Shown: positions 36,662 to 46,385, counted from the first letter of the stretch. The stretch: DNA of 64,000 nt from Flavimarina sp. Hel_I_48 (GCF_000733945.1 NZ_JPOL01000002.1:988501-1052500); one strand, 5' to 3'. Translations and numbers: made by a program. The notes: generated from the sequence alone by a model not told the origin.

Positions 36662-38440
36662 CTACATTTGCTCCGGAACCTGAATACCAAGAAGCGCAAA
36701 TGCCGATGCGATCACCTCGCCCACTTTGCGCGATAGCGCTACGCGGAAACTTATTTCCTCTGCCGTATCTGCGCCCAGAATGGAAACCTGCTGATAGAAC
36801 GAATTAAATTCCTTAACCAGATCATAAGTGTAGTTCGCCAGCAATGCCGGACTCAAATTTGCCGCTGCCAGCTGAATGGTTGCGGGATATGCGGAAATGA
36901 GTTTCAGCAGCTCTTTTTCTTTGGGATGCAATTGCGTTCGTTCAATTTCCTGTTTTACCCCGGTTTCTTCCGCGGTACGCAAAATGGACTGAATGCGCGC
37001 GTAGGTATATTGAATAAACGGCCCGGTATTTCCCTGAAAATCCACAGATTCTTCCGGATTGAAGAGAATACGTTTTTTAGGATCTACTTTCAGGATATAA
37101 TATTTCAACGCCCCAAGGCCTATAACTTTGTATAAATCTTCTTTTTGGGTATCAGTAAAGCCTTCGAGCTTGCCCAGTTCCGTTGAGATTGTTTTTGCGG
37201 TGGAAGACATCTCAACGATAAGATCATCAGCATCAACTACCGTCCCTTCACGGCTTTTCATCTTTCCACTGGGAAGATCTACCATACCATAACTAAGATG
37301 TGATAAATGCTCTGCCCAGCTAAAACCTAACTTTTGAAGGATGAGAAAAAGCACTTTGAAGTGATAATCCTGCTCGTTGCCCACAGTGTAGATCATACCG
37401 CCCACATCTGGATGGTCTTTTACACGTTGTATCGCGGTACCTATATCCTGCGTCATATACACGGCCGTGCCGTCGCTGCGCAACACAAGTTTTTCATCAA
37501 GGCCGTCTTCGGTGAGATCGCACCATACAGAACCATCTTCTTTCTCATAGAAAACACCTCTTTTGAGTCCGTCTTCTATATTGTCCTTACCCAGTAAATA
37601 CGTGTTGCTTTCATAATAATAAGAGTCAAAATCAACGCCCAGATTTTCATAAGTCTGTTCAAAACCGGCATAAACCCACGCGTTCATTTTCTCCCAGAGC
37701 GCAACGGTTTCTGGATCACCGGCCTCCCATTTGCGCAGCATTTCCTGCGCTTCAAGAATCAATGGCGCTTGCTTTTCAGCCTCTTCTTTTGTTTTTCCCT
37801 GCGCGATTAAATCGGCTTGTTCTTCTTTATAAACCTTATCAAATTTCACATAATAATTACCTGCCAGCTTATCTCCCTTAAGACCTGAACTTTGCGGCGT
37901 TTCTTCGTTACCAAATTTCTTATAGGCGACCATACTTTTACAAATATGGATACCGCGATCATTGATAATCTGGGTTTTATAGACTTTTGTGCCGGAAGCT
38001 TTTAAGATTTCAGCAACCGAATAGCCTAACAGATTATTACGGATATGCCCCAGGTGCAAGGGTTTATTGGTATTGGGCGAAGAATATTCCACCATGACCG
38101 CTTTTCCGCTTTCAGGCGTGCGGCCAAAATCTTTTTGAACTTCGATTTCCTTAAAGAAATCAAGATAATAGGCATCTGTGATCACCAGGTTCAAAAACCC
38201 CTTAACCACATTAAAATCGGCTATTTCCGGGGTGTTTTCGACCAGATATTGCCCTATTTTAGTACCTATTTCCACCGGGTTTCCCTTGATACTGCGCAAC
38301 AGCGAAAACACCACCACGGTAACATCTCCCTCAAAATCCTTACGGGTAGGTTGCGTTTCTACTTCTGCTATACCTTTTTCAAATATTGCCTGTACTGCTT
38401 TTTTGACCTCGGCCGCTATTTTATCCTGAATCTGCATCAT
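36662..38440 (-). CDS. argS: Arginyl-tRNA synthetase
   Basis: 592 residues from the ATG at 38440 (38437 also possible). The open frame extends to 38482, but a promoter box at 38456-38463 excludes that. Class I synthetase: N-terminal Add-1 domain, SSPNTNKPLHLGHIRNNLLG carrying the HIGH-type motif, DQDYH-like VGNEQDYHFKVLF, the KMSKS-region SGKMKSREGTVVDADDLI (Lys-Met-Lys-Ser), and a DALR anticodon-binding domain ending in LGIQVPEQM. Charges tRNA-Arg with arginine. Confidence 0.97.
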   Translation of the reverse strand: MMQIQDKIAAEVKKAVQAIFEKGIAEVETQPTRKDFEGDVTVVVFSLLRSIKGNPVEIGTKIGQYLVENTPEIADFNVVKGFLNLVITDAYYLDFFKEIEVQKDFGRTPESGKAVMVEYSSPNTNKPLHLGHIRNNLLGYSVAEILKASGTKVYKTQIINDRGIHICKSMVAYKKFGNEETPQSSGLKGDKLAGNYYVKFDKVYKEEQADLIAQGKTKEEAEKQAPLILEAQEMLRKWEAGDPETVALWEKMNAWVYAGFEQTYENLGVDFDSYYYESNTYLLGKDNIEDGLKRGVFYEKEDGSVWCDLTEDGLDEKLVLRSDGTAVYMTQDIGTAIQRVKDHPDVGGMIYTVGNEQDYHFKVLFLILQKLGFSWAEHLSHLSYGMVDLPSGKMKSREGTVVDADDLIVEMSSTAKTISTELGKLEGFTDTQKEDLYKVIGLGALKYYILKVDPKKRILFNPEESVDFQGNTGPFIQYTYARIQSILRTAEETGVKQEIERTQLHPKEKELLKLISAYPATIQLAAANLSPALLANYTYDLVKEFNSFYQQVSILGADTAEEISFRVALSRKVGEVIASAFALLGIQVPEQM

Positions 38441-38455
38441 TTTTTTTCTAAGCGG

Positions 38456-38463
38456 CAAAGATA
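38456..38463 (-). promoter_or_regulatory. -7 promoter box of argS
   Basis: Minus-strand TATCTTTG matches TAnnTTTG, 16 bases before the ATG at 38440. Confidence 0.55.
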
Positions 38464-38646
38464 TGTAAAGCCACCGCCCCATTCAACCTGTATGGCAGCT
38501 TCCTTTGTTTTTGTTTATAATTTATTTGGCAAATACTTTAAGGGATTTTGAATATTTTTACTGGAAAAGAAACCAATTTTAGGAGAAAATCTGCCGATTT
38601 CTATATAAAAACCCGGCATTTTTCTTCGATACCAACGCTATTTATC

Positions 38647-39045
38647 ATGAATACTGAGAAAGAATATCCCGTACAAAAAACCGAAGCTGAATGGAAGGAA
38701 CAACTGGGCGAAGAACGCTACCATGTACTTCGCAAAGCGGGCACAGAGCGCGCCCATACCGGTAAATACAACCTGCACTTTGAAGATGGCACCTATAAAT
38801 GTGGCGCCTGTAATGCAAAACTATTTGAAAGCGACAGCAAATTTGAAAGCAGCTGTGGCTGGCCCAGTTTTAGTGACTCTATAGACGGTGCGATAGAATA
38901 TGTAAAAGATAAATCCTTTGGTATGATTCGTACCGAAATTCTTTGTGCCAACTGTGGCAGCCATCTGGGCCACGTATTCAACGACGGTCCCACGCCTAGC
39001 GGAGAACGCTATTGTGTGAACTCGGCCTCTGTTGATTTTGAATAA
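38647..39045 (+). CDS. msrB: Peptide methionine sulfoxide reductase MsrB
   Basis: 132 residues from the ATG at 38647; the open frame reaches 33 codons further up but that part is unlike MsrB. Reduces methionine-R-sulfoxide in proteins. Seen: YHVLRKAGTERAHTGKYN, the two zinc CXXC pairs CGAC and CANC, CGWPSFSDSI, GSHLGHVFNDGPTPSGERYC and the catalytic Cys in RYCVNSASVDF. No signal peptide, so cytosolic. No MsrA gene or fusion is adjacent. Confidence 0.95.
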   Translation: MNTEKEYPVQKTEAEWKEQLGEERYHVLRKAGTERAHTGKYNLHFEDGTYKCGACNAKLFESDSKFESSCGWPSFSDSIDGAIEYVKDKSFGMIRTEILCANCGSHLGHVFNDGPTPSGERYCVNSASVDFE

Positions 39046-39212
39046 GTAATCCCCCTAGTATGTCTTCCTTTCGTCGTGCCTCCTCATCGGAGACAAGAGG
39101 GGGAACCTCTGACTCGAACATCAAACTAAAAATTGTTTGAACCACTGAAAATGCCAATTTGAAAAATTGGAACGGTAGTTGCTTCAAACTAATTGAACTT
39201 TAAACAAACACT

Positions 39213-39716
39213 ATGAAAAAGATATTTGGACTAATAGGAATTTTTGCGCTTGTGCTCACAGGATGTTCTGGAGAAGATGGACGGGATGGTTTGGACGGAT
39301 TAGATGCTCCCCTTCCTAACGTATTTGAGGAGAATATAACTTATGAATACAATGCAACAGACAACAATTGGGTTTCTGAAATACTGGGATATGAAGGCAC
39401 TGTGAACGGTGATATATTTTTGGTTTATTTGAATGTGGGTGATAATGTTTATTCCCCGATGCCCATAAGTTTCTTTGACGAAGAAGGAACTTTTCAATAT
39501 GAATTTAACCATAATGCATCATCAGTTCAATTAACTATTGAGGGCGACAATGATTTAAGCAATCTTTCGGCAGACAGGACAAATAATAAATTAATTAGGG
39601 TTGCTATTATTCCAGCAGCCTTATCTGAGGATTTTTCTACTGAGGAGTTATCTGATTTTAATGCTGTTTTGAGTAAATTAAATCTTTCTGAAACCGATAT
39701 CAAACACTTCAATTAA
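39213..39716 (+). CDS. Hypothetical lipoprotein with short collagen-like stretch
   Basis: 167 residues. Lipoprotein signal MKKIFGLIGIFALVLTGC, then SGEDGRDGLDGLDAPLP, a few Gly-x-x triplets as found at the start of many Bacteroidota lipoproteins, with acidic residues that could direct surface export. The rest is beta-rich and acidic, with no family recognised. The upstream 39046-39120 stretch has a loose inverted repeat (CCCCCT / AGGGGG). The UDG-like gene starts 23 bases downstream. Confidence 0.75.
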   Translation: MKKIFGLIGIFALVLTGCSGEDGRDGLDGLDAPLPNVFEENITYEYNATDNNWVSEILGYEGTVNGDIFLVYLNVGDNVYSPMPISFFDEEGTFQYEFNHNASSVQLTIEGDNDLSNLSADRTNNKLIRVAIIPAALSEDFSTEELSDFNAVLSKLNLSETDIKHFN

Positions 39717-39739
39717 GAATTATCGTTGATAAATTATCC

Positions 39740-40315
39740 ATGAAAGGCTTACTTAAGGAAATACGAGCATGTTCCTTATGTGAGCCTTTTTTGTCTTTAG
39801 GGGCAAATCCTATACTTTCCGCTTCTGCAAAATCAAAAATCCTATTGATAAGTCAGGCGCCGGGGCGCATTGCGCACGAGAAAACCCATGCCTGGGATGA
39901 TCCCAGTGGTAAACGGCTCAAAGAGTGGCTGGGCGTAGATGATGAGACGTTTTACAATCCTGATAATTTTGCCATTCTGCCCCTGGGTTTTTGTTTCCCT
40001 GGGAAGGCTAAAACTGGTGATCTTCCCCCGCGGCCGGAATGTGCACCGCTATGGCAAAATAAGGTTCTTAACAAAATAAAAGGTGATCCCTTAAAAATTC
40101 TGATAGGTAATTATTCCCAGAATTATTACCTCAACGACGGTCTAAAACTCACGCAGCGGGTCAAAAACTTTACAGAATATCTGCCCGATTACGCTGTAAT
40201 TCCACATCCCTCTCCTGTAAACAGGTTCTGGACTATTAAAAACCCCTGGTTTGTAGAGGAAATCCTTCCTATTCTCAAGGAAGTCATCCAGGATCGTTTA
40301 AATGGTAGCAAGTAA
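39740..40315 (+). CDS. Uracil-DNA glycosylase superfamily protein, Fe-S type
   Basis: 191 residues. UDG-fold motifs: LLISQAPGRIAHE (motif I region, Ala-Pro-Gly) and VIPHPSPVNRFW (motif II with HPSP). Four Cys sit as in [4Fe-4S] UDGs: C11-x2-C14 and, further on, CFPGK...PEC with 15 residues between. This suggests a divergent family 4-like enzyme that removes uracil or another damaged base. No catalytic Asp/Asn can be assigned with certainty at motif I, so activity is inferred. Confidence 0.85.
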   Translation: MKGLLKEIRACSLCEPFLSLGANPILSASAKSKILLISQAPGRIAHEKTHAWDDPSGKRLKEWLGVDDETFYNPDNFAILPLGFCFPGKAKTGDLPPRPECAPLWQNKVLNKIKGDPLKILIGNYSQNYYLNDGLKLTQRVKNFTEYLPDYAVIPHPSPVNRFWTIKNPWFVEEILPILKEVIQDRLNGSK

Positions 40316-40339
40316 CTTTAGTTTCAGGCATTTTATGTG

Positions 40340-40347
40340 TAATTTTG
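40340..40347 (+). promoter_or_regulatory. -7 promoter box of lpd
   Basis: TAATTTTG matches TAnnTTTG, 27 bases before the start codon. Confidence 0.55.
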
Positions 40348-40373
40348 CACCTTAATTCTGAGAAAAATAAATC

Positions 40374-41750
40374 ATGAGCAAATACGATATTATTGTTTTA
40401 GGAAGTGGCCCGGGAGGCTATGTAACTGCCATTCGCGCTTCACAACTGGGTTTTCAGACCGCAATTGTAGAGAAGGAAAGCCTGGGCGGCGTTTGTTTAA
40501 ACTGGGGGTGTATCCCCACAAAAGCATTGCTAAAAAGCGCACAGGTTTTTGAATACCTTAAACATGCAGAAGATTATGGCCTCACCTTAGAAAATCCCGA
40601 TAAGGATTTTGGCGCAGTGGTAAAACGCAGCCGTGACGTTGCCAATGGCATGAGCAAGGGGGTTCAATTTCTCATGAAAAAGAACAAAATAGACGTCATT
40701 GAAGGCTACGGAAAATTAAAACCAGGCAAGAAAATTGACGTTGATGGCACAGAATATAGCGCAGATCATATAATTATCGCCACCGGTGCACATTCCCGTG
40801 AATTGCCAAATCTTAAACAAGATGGCAAAAAAGTAATAGGATACCGCCAGGCAATGACCCTGGACAAGCAGCCTAAAAAAATGATCGTAGTTGGTTCAGG
40901 AGCAATAGGTGTTGAGTTCGCCAGCTTCTACAATACCATGGGCACAGAGGTTACCATCGTAGAATATTTACCAAATGTTGTTCCGGTAGAAGATGAAGAA
41001 GTTTCCAAGCAATTTGAGCGTTCTTTAAAAAAGGCGGGTATCAAGGTGATGACAGATTCTTCGGTAGAAAGTGTTGATACTTCTGGAGAAGGGGTTGTTG
41101 CTACCGTAAAAACCAAAAAAGGTGAAGAAAAATTGGAAGCCGATATCGTACTTTCTGCAGTAGGTATCAAAACCAATATTGAAAATATAGGCCTGGAAGA
41201 TGTGGGCATCATTACAGATAAAGACAAAATTACCGTAAACGACTGGTACCAGACCAATATGCCTGGTTATTACGCGATAGGTGACGTAACCCACGGCCCT
41301 GCACTTGCGCATGTCGCTTCCGCGGAAGGTATTCTTTGCGTTGAAAAGATCAAAGGCATGCACGTGGCAAAACTGGATTATGGCAACATTCCCGGTTGTA
41401 CCTACGCCAGCCCTGAAATTGCTTCTGTAGGGCTAACCGAAAAACAAGCCAAAGAAGCCGGTTACGAACTTAAAATAGGGAAATTTCCATTTTCGGCTTC
41501 CGGTAAGGCCAGCGCTTCCGGTAACAAAGAAGGTTTTGTGAAAGTTATTTTTGACGCCAAATATGGCGAATGGTTGGGATGCCACATGATAGGCGCCGGC
41601 GTAACTGATATGATTGCCGAAGCTGTCTTAGGACGCAGACTTGAAACTACAGGTCATGAAGTTCTTAAAGCGATTCACCCTCACCCTACCATGAGTGAGG
41701 CGGTGATGGAAGCTACCGCGGCCGCTTATGACGAAGTGATCCATCTATAA
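40374..41750 (+). CDS. lpd: Dihydrolipoyl dehydrogenase (E3)
   Basis: 458 residues. FAD enzyme that reoxidises dihydrolipoamide in the 2-oxo-acid dehydrogenase complexes and the glycine cleavage system. Seen: FAD loop VLGSGPGGYVTAIRASQLG, redox disulfide GGVCLNWGCIPTKALL, NAD loop VVGSGAIGVEFASFY, the second FAD contact YAIGDVTHGPALAHVAS and the active-site His-Glu in HPHPTMSEAVMEA. No E1 or E2 gene is adjacent. Followed by two look-alike terminators. Confidence 0.97.
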   Translation: MSKYDIIVLGSGPGGYVTAIRASQLGFQTAIVEKESLGGVCLNWGCIPTKALLKSAQVFEYLKHAEDYGLTLENPDKDFGAVVKRSRDVANGMSKGVQFLMKKNKIDVIEGYGKLKPGKKIDVDGTEYSADHIIIATGAHSRELPNLKQDGKKVIGYRQAMTLDKQPKKMIVVGSGAIGVEFASFYNTMGTEVTIVEYLPNVVPVEDEEVSKQFERSLKKAGIKVMTDSSVESVDTSGEGVVATVKTKKGEEKLEADIVLSAVGIKTNIENIGLEDVGIITDKDKITVNDWYQTNMPGYYAIGDVTHGPALAHVASAEGILCVEKIKGMHVAKLDYGNIPGCTYASPEIASVGLTEKQAKEAGYELKIGKFPFSASGKASASGNKEGFVKVIFDAKYGEWLGCHMIGAGVTDMIAEAVLGRRLETTGHEVLKAIHPHPTMSEAVMEATAAAYDEVIHL

Positions 41751-41803
41751 CAGTTGCAGGTTAAAAATTATTAAGTGGCTCGATAATTCAATCGAAATTT
41801 TAT

Positions 41804-41853
41804 TAAAAAACCGCTCTTTAGACCCGAAAACTGGGTTATAAGAGCGGTTTTTT
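41804..41853 (+). terminator. Terminator of lpd, first copy
   Basis: AAAAAACCGCTCTT ... AAGAGCGGTTTTTT stem with T-run, 55 bases after the stop codon. The inner loop also has CCCGAAAACTGGG. Confidence 0.9.
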
Positions 41854-42081
41854 AATTGATTATTGTCTGTAATCTTATATAAAATCTATTGTTCGTCATA
41901 CTAAACTTGTTTCAGCGTCGCACTGGCATCTCCTGATTGTTATAAAACTTTAAAATAAAGATACTTGAGTAAATTACGCAACCCTGAAAATTTAGGATAG
42001 CTATCCGAAGAGGATAACGGTCGATTGTGCAAAAGCAATTGGAAAGTTACATGTTGCAGATTAAAAATTGAATATTTCGAC

Positions 42082-42132
42082 TAAAAACCGCTCTCTTTAC
42101 CCGAAAAATGGCCAAAAAGAGCGGTTTTTTTT
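42082..42132 (+). terminator. Second terminator-like hairpin, copy of the first
   Basis: AAAAACCGCTCT ... AGAGCGGTTTTTT, with the same GTTGCAG-TTAAAAATT lead-in as the first copy about 280 bases upstream. The sequence between them (41856-42080) has no ORF or other feature I can see. It may also serve recQ from the other strand. Confidence 0.8.
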
Positions 42133-42247
42133 GTTTCTAGATGCTCTGAAAATTGTAAACGTGATAGGATAACAATCCTAATGAAGCGCTTTATGTGATC
42201 CTGGAATACATTTAGGTTGACTTTATTTACTAAGAATTGAGTATTTA

Positions 42248-44446
42248 TCAATTCGCTACTTCACTAAAAAATTTAATACGGTACAACCTTAGTTCGTCAT
42301 CATCGTAATCACCATCAAACTCTTCCATAGCAGCTTCTATATCATCCGTTTCGGCATCCATAAAATAGTCGTGAAGTTCTTCTAACTGGTCTTCGTCAAG
42401 AATTTCATCGATCCAGTAATTGATATTCAGTTTTGTACCACTAAATACGATAACTTCCATTTCCTTCACAAAATCTGGCATTGAAAGGCCTTTAGCGGAA
42501 GCGATATCCGTTAACGGTAATTTACGGTCAACGTTTTGAATGATATATAGTTTTAAAGCACTGTTGGATCCGGTAGATTTAACGACAAGCTCATCTGGTT
42601 TTATAATATCGTTCTCCTCAACATACTTTTGAATGAAGTCAATAAACTCCCTTCCGTATTTTTTTGCCTTTCCTTCGCCTACGCCAAAAACATTGGACAT
42701 TTCTTCTATAGTGGTAGGATATTTTATCGCCATATCTTCAAGGGAAGGATCCTGAAAAACAACATAAGGCGGAACTCCTTTTTTCTTACCTACTTTTTTG
42801 CGGAGGTCACGCAGCATGGAAACCAGCTTATCATCAAACCCGCCAGAAGCTTTAGTTGGTACCTGCGCATTAGCGGAAGCTTCCGTATCAAAAACATGAT
42901 CTTCTGTCATAAGGAAAGAATGCGGTTTCTTTAAAAAAGCCTTTCCTTTATCTGTAATTTTGATCACCCCATAAGTCTCAATGTCCTTTTTAAGATAGCC
43001 TCCTACGAGCACCTGACGCAATAGTGCATTCCAGTAATGTGAATTTTTATCGCTCCCAATCCCGAAGTAACCCTCTTCATCGGTCTTGTGCGAACTGATG
43101 ATGGCATTTGATTTTCCCATTAGGGTAAAGACAAGTTCTTTACTCTTATATATCGCATCCGTTTTGCTAACCACCTGCAACAACTGTAAAACCTGTTCTC
43201 TAGCTTCCTGCTGTTTTTTAGGGTTGCGCATATTATCATCAAGGTCACCACCCGACATGGTTTTATTGTCAAATTCTTCACCAAAATAATGCAGGATGAA
43301 CTTACGACGCGACATGGATGTCTCGGCATAGGCAACAACTTCCTGAAGTAGGGCATGACCTATTTCCTGCTCTGCCACGGGTTTGCCGCTCATAAATTTT
43401 TCAAGCTTTTCTATATCTTTGTATGCATAGTAGGCAAGGCAATGCCCCTCACCGCCATCACGACCAGCACGACCCGTTTCCTGGTAATAACTTTCTATAC
43501 TCTTGGGAATATCGTGATGAATTACAAAACGCACGTCTGGTTTATCTATTCCCATTCCAAAAGCGATCGTCGCAACCACCACATCAGTATCTTCCATCAG
43601 GAACATATCCTGATGTTTTGCCCTGGTCTTAGCATCAAGTCCGGCATGATAGGGCACCGCAGACACCCCATTCACCTGAAGCACCTGAGCGAGCTCTTCC
43701 ACCCTTTTTCTGCTCAAACAATAGATGATTCCACTCTTACCATCATTCTGTTTTACGAAGCGAATGATATCTGCATCTACATTTTTTGTCTTGGGACGTA
43801 TTTCATAATAAAGGTTGGGCCTGTTAAAAGACGCCTTAAAGGTATTGGCACTACTTATACCCAGGTTTTTAAGAATATCTTCCTGGACCTTAGGTGTAGC
43901 CGTAGCGGTAACCGCAATAATGGGTATGTTGTCACCCAGCCTTTTGATAATATGCCGCAAATTTCTATATTCTGGTCTAAAATCATGGCCCCACTCGCTG
44001 ATGCAATGCGCTTCATCAATAGCAACAAAGGAAATTTCCTGTTCTTTTAAAAAATCGACATATTCCTCTTTGGTAAGTGATTCTGGCGCAACATAGAGCA
44101 GTTTTGTGATGCCATTGCAAATATCTTCCTTGACCTGTTTTACTTCAGATTTGTTGAGCGAAGAATTTAAGACATGGGCAATACCATGTTCTTTACTTAT
44201 ACCACGTAAGACATCTACCTGGTTTTTCATCAGGGCAATCAAGGGTGAGACCACAATTGCGGTACCCCCTTCAATGAGCGCAGGCAACTGGTAGGTCAGT
44301 GATTTACCACCTCCTGTAGGCATGATAACAAAGGTATTTTCTTTGTTAACTATACTGGTAATAACCTCTTCCTGCAGGCCTTTAAATTCGCTAAATCCAA
44401 AATATTTCTTTAGCTCGGCGTGTAAATCTATTTCTTTTAAACTCAT
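42248..44446 (-). CDS. recQ: ATP-dependent DNA helicase RecQ
   Basis: 732 residues from the ATG at 44446 (MSLKEIDLH); the open frame continues upstream into the divergent kpsF promoter and is rejected. 3'-5' helicase. Seen: motif 0 FKGLQEEVITSI, Walker A MPTGGGKSLTYQLP, DEAH box AIDEAHCISEWGHDFRPEY, ATATPKV, motif V/VI ATIAFGMGIDKPDVRFVIHH and YQETGRAGRDG, then the RQC part and an HRDC domain (residues 525-600), with a C-terminal acidic tail. The RQC zinc cysteines seen in E. coli RecQ are not evident. Divergent from kpsF. Confidence 0.95.
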   Translation of the reverse strand: MSLKEIDLHAELKKYFGFSEFKGLQEEVITSIVNKENTFVIMPTGGGKSLTYQLPALIEGGTAIVVSPLIALMKNQVDVLRGISKEHGIAHVLNSSLNKSEVKQVKEDICNGITKLLYVAPESLTKEEYVDFLKEQEISFVAIDEAHCISEWGHDFRPEYRNLRHIIKRLGDNIPIIAVTATATPKVQEDILKNLGISSANTFKASFNRPNLYYEIRPKTKNVDADIIRFVKQNDGKSGIIYCLSRKRVEELAQVLQVNGVSAVPYHAGLDAKTRAKHQDMFLMEDTDVVVATIAFGMGIDKPDVRFVIHHDIPKSIESYYQETGRAGRDGGEGHCLAYYAYKDIEKLEKFMSGKPVAEQEIGHALLQEVVAYAETSMSRRKFILHYFGEEFDNKTMSGGDLDDNMRNPKKQQEAREQVLQLLQVVSKTDAIYKSKELVFTLMGKSNAIISSHKTDEEGYFGIGSDKNSHYWNALLRQVLVGGYLKKDIETYGVIKITDKGKAFLKKPHSFLMTEDHVFDTEASANAQVPTKASGGFDDKLVSMLRDLRKKVGKKKGVPPYVVFQDPSLEDMAIKYPTTIEEMSNVFGVGEGKAKKYGREFIDFIQKYVEENDIIKPDELVVKSTGSNSALKLYIIQNVDRKLPLTDIASAKGLSMPDFVKEMEVIVFSGTKLNINYWIDEILDEDQLEELHDYFMDAETDDIEAAMEEFDGDYDDDELRLYRIKFFSEVAN

Positions 44447-44478
44447 CAATGCTTGGGTTAATCTTAGGCAATTTTGCA

Positions 44479-44486
44479 TACATTTG
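44479..44486 (+). promoter_or_regulatory. -7 promoter box of kpsF
   Basis: TACATTTG matches TAnnTTTG; TTG at 44453-44455 may be the -33 box. It lies downstream of the first in-frame ATG (44449), which supports the TTG start at 44542. Confidence 0.55.
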
Positions 44487-44541
44487 CATTTTAAATATAC
44501 TAAAATCTTTAGGACAAACAAACGGCAAAAAAACATATCTT

Positions 44542-45510
44542 TTGAATATTCATGAGCAGATTTTGGCCAGTGCCAGGCATACAATTGAGACAGAGCGCGA
44601 CGCCGTAGCCGATCTCGCCCCTTTATTAGACCATGAATTTACTGATGCCGTTAATCTAATATTTAACAGTGTAGGTAGGGTTATACTTACAGGAATTGGA
44701 AAAAGTGCTATAATTGCGCAGAAAATCGTCGCTACTTTGAATTCTACCGGAACCCCATCTATTTTTATGCATGCTGCTGATGCCATTCATGGTGATCTGG
44801 GAACAATTGTTAAAAACGACATCGTCATCTGCATTTCAAAAAGTGGAAATAGTCCAGAGATCAAAGTATTGGTTCCGCTTATAAAAAAAATGGGTAATTC
44901 CCTTATTGCACTTACCGGTTCCAGAAATTCCTTTTTGGGTTTACAGGCAGATTTTGTCATTCATGCAAAAGCGGAAAATGAGGCTTGCCCACACAATTTG
45001 GCACCCACTACAAGCACTACCACACAGCTCGTGATGGGGGATGCAATTGCCATAGCCCTTCTTGAACTGCATGGTTTTACGACTAAGGATTTTGCAAAAT
45101 ACCATCCCGGTGGCACTCTGGGCAAAAAATTATATTTACAGGTAAAGGATATTGTAAAATTACACGACAGACCTGTAATATCACCCGGCGCATCTGTAAA
45201 GGATGTGATCATAGAAATTTCAAAGAAAATGCTTGGCGTTACCGCTGTGGTAGACAATAATAGGTTACTGGGCGTAGTTACTGATGGTGATATACGTCGT
45301 ATGCTTGAAAAAAATGATATATTGACCGGCTTAACAGCCCGGGACATAATGAATACAAATCCCAAGGTTGTCAATGAAAATGAAATGGCAGTTACTGCTA
45401 TGGATATTCTTGAAAATAATAGTATATCTCAATTACTCGCGATTGATGATGATGGCAGGTATACTGGCGTCATTCATTTGCATGACTTAATAAAAGAAGG
45501 AATTATATAA
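44542..45510 (+). CDS. kpsF: Arabinose-5-phosphate isomerase KpsF/GutQ
   Basis: 322 residues from the TTG at 44542, the family's normal length; the ATG at 44449 lies before the promoter box. Converts ribulose-5-phosphate to arabinose-5-phosphate, the first step to Kdo of lipopolysaccharide. SIS domain (GRVILTGIGKSAIIAQKIVA, SKSGNSPEIKVLVPLI, HNLAPTTSTTTQLVMGDAIA, FAKYHPGGTLGKKL) and two C-terminal CBS domains from about residue 200. The stop shares a base with the tatC start, so they are coupled. Confidence 0.94.
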   Translation: MNIHEQILASARHTIETERDAVADLAPLLDHEFTDAVNLIFNSVGRVILTGIGKSAIIAQKIVATLNSTGTPSIFMHAADAIHGDLGTIVKNDIVICISKSGNSPEIKVLVPLIKKMGNSLIALTGSRNSFLGLQADFVIHAKAENEACPHNLAPTTSTTTQLVMGDAIAIALLELHGFTTKDFAKYHPGGTLGKKLYLQVKDIVKLHDRPVISPGASVKDVIIEISKKMLGVTAVVDNNRLLGVVTDGDIRRMLEKNDILTGLTARDIMNTNPKVVNENEMAVTAMDILENNSISQLLAIDDDGRYTGVIHLHDLIKEGII

Positions 45511-46358
45511 TGGCAACAAAAACCAATAAGCCAGAGGGGGAAATGTCTTTTCTGGATCATCTTGAAGAATTACGCTGGCACCTGATAAGGGCCACGCTTG
45601 CGGTAGTGATCATAGGCGTGCTGGCATTTATCTTTAGGGACTTCATCTTTAACCAGATCATATTTGCACCATCGTATCCCGATTTTATATCCTACGAATA
45701 CTTATGCAAAATATCGCAGGTTTTTGGTTCTTCAAACGGCTGCGATACAGAAATGAATTTTATCATTCAAAACCGTACGATGGCAGGGCAATTTAGTGCA
45801 GCTATATGGACGTCGATAATGACTGGCTTTATTTTGGGATTTCCATATATTATTTATGAGTTCTGGCGTTTTGTGGCTCCGGGACTTCACCCTAACGAAC
45901 GTAAAAATTCGCGTGGCTTTATCTTTGTTTCTTCCTTTTTGTTCTTTTTAGGCGTTCTTTTTGGTTTTTACCTTATTGCGCCTTTATCAATAAATTTCCT
46001 GGCAACATTTACCGTTGGCGATCAGGTTAAGAATGAATTTGATATTAGCTCTTATATAGGTCTGGTTCGAATGAGTGCCCTGTCAGCAGGCCTTATTTTT
46101 GAACTGCCTATAATTATTTATTTCTTTACCAAAATAGGACTGGTAACACCCGAATTTTTACGGAAATATAGAAAATATGCACTGGTTATCGTCCTCATTG
46201 TTTCCGCAGTGATTACACCGCCAGACATCTCCACACAGGTTATTGTTTCTATCCCAATTTTAATTTTATACGAGGTAAGTATTTTTATATCTGCTTTCGT
46301 GGTCAAACAAGAAAAACGCAGGTTGAAAAAAGAAAAACACCTACGTACGGGAGCATAG
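45510..46358 (+). CDS. tatC: Sec-independent protein translocase TatC
   Basis: 282 residues, six predicted membrane helices. Receptor of the twin-arginine pathway. Seen: MSFLDHLEELRWHLIRA, the first-loop region and FWRFVAPGLHPNERKNSRGF with the conserved Pro-Gly-Leu. It has a longer first periplasmic loop with two Cys (CKISQVFGSSNGC). No tatA/B gene is in the window. Overlaps kpsF by one base (TAATG). Confidence 0.95.
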   Translation: MATKTNKPEGEMSFLDHLEELRWHLIRATLAVVIIGVLAFIFRDFIFNQIIFAPSYPDFISYEYLCKISQVFGSSNGCDTEMNFIIQNRTMAGQFSAAIWTSIMTGFILGFPYIIYEFWRFVAPGLHPNERKNSRGFIFVSSFLFFLGVLFGFYLIAPLSINFLATFTVGDQVKNEFDISSYIGLVRMSALSAGLIFELPIIIYFFTKIGLVTPEFLRKYRKYALVIVLIVSAVITPPDISTQVIVSIPILILYEVSIFISAFVVKQEKRRLKKEKHLRTGA

Positions 46359-46385
46359 TATAACCTTTTATCCTTAATAATTTAT

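Noticed and set aside
39046..39120. Inverted repeat after msrB as a terminator
   Set aside because: The CCCCCT / AGGGGG arms are short and far apart, and no T-run follows; more likely a decayed repeat element.
43355..44050. 231-codon open frame on the plus strand
   Set aside because: It is antisense to the conserved helicase core of recQ and shows no protein-like features.
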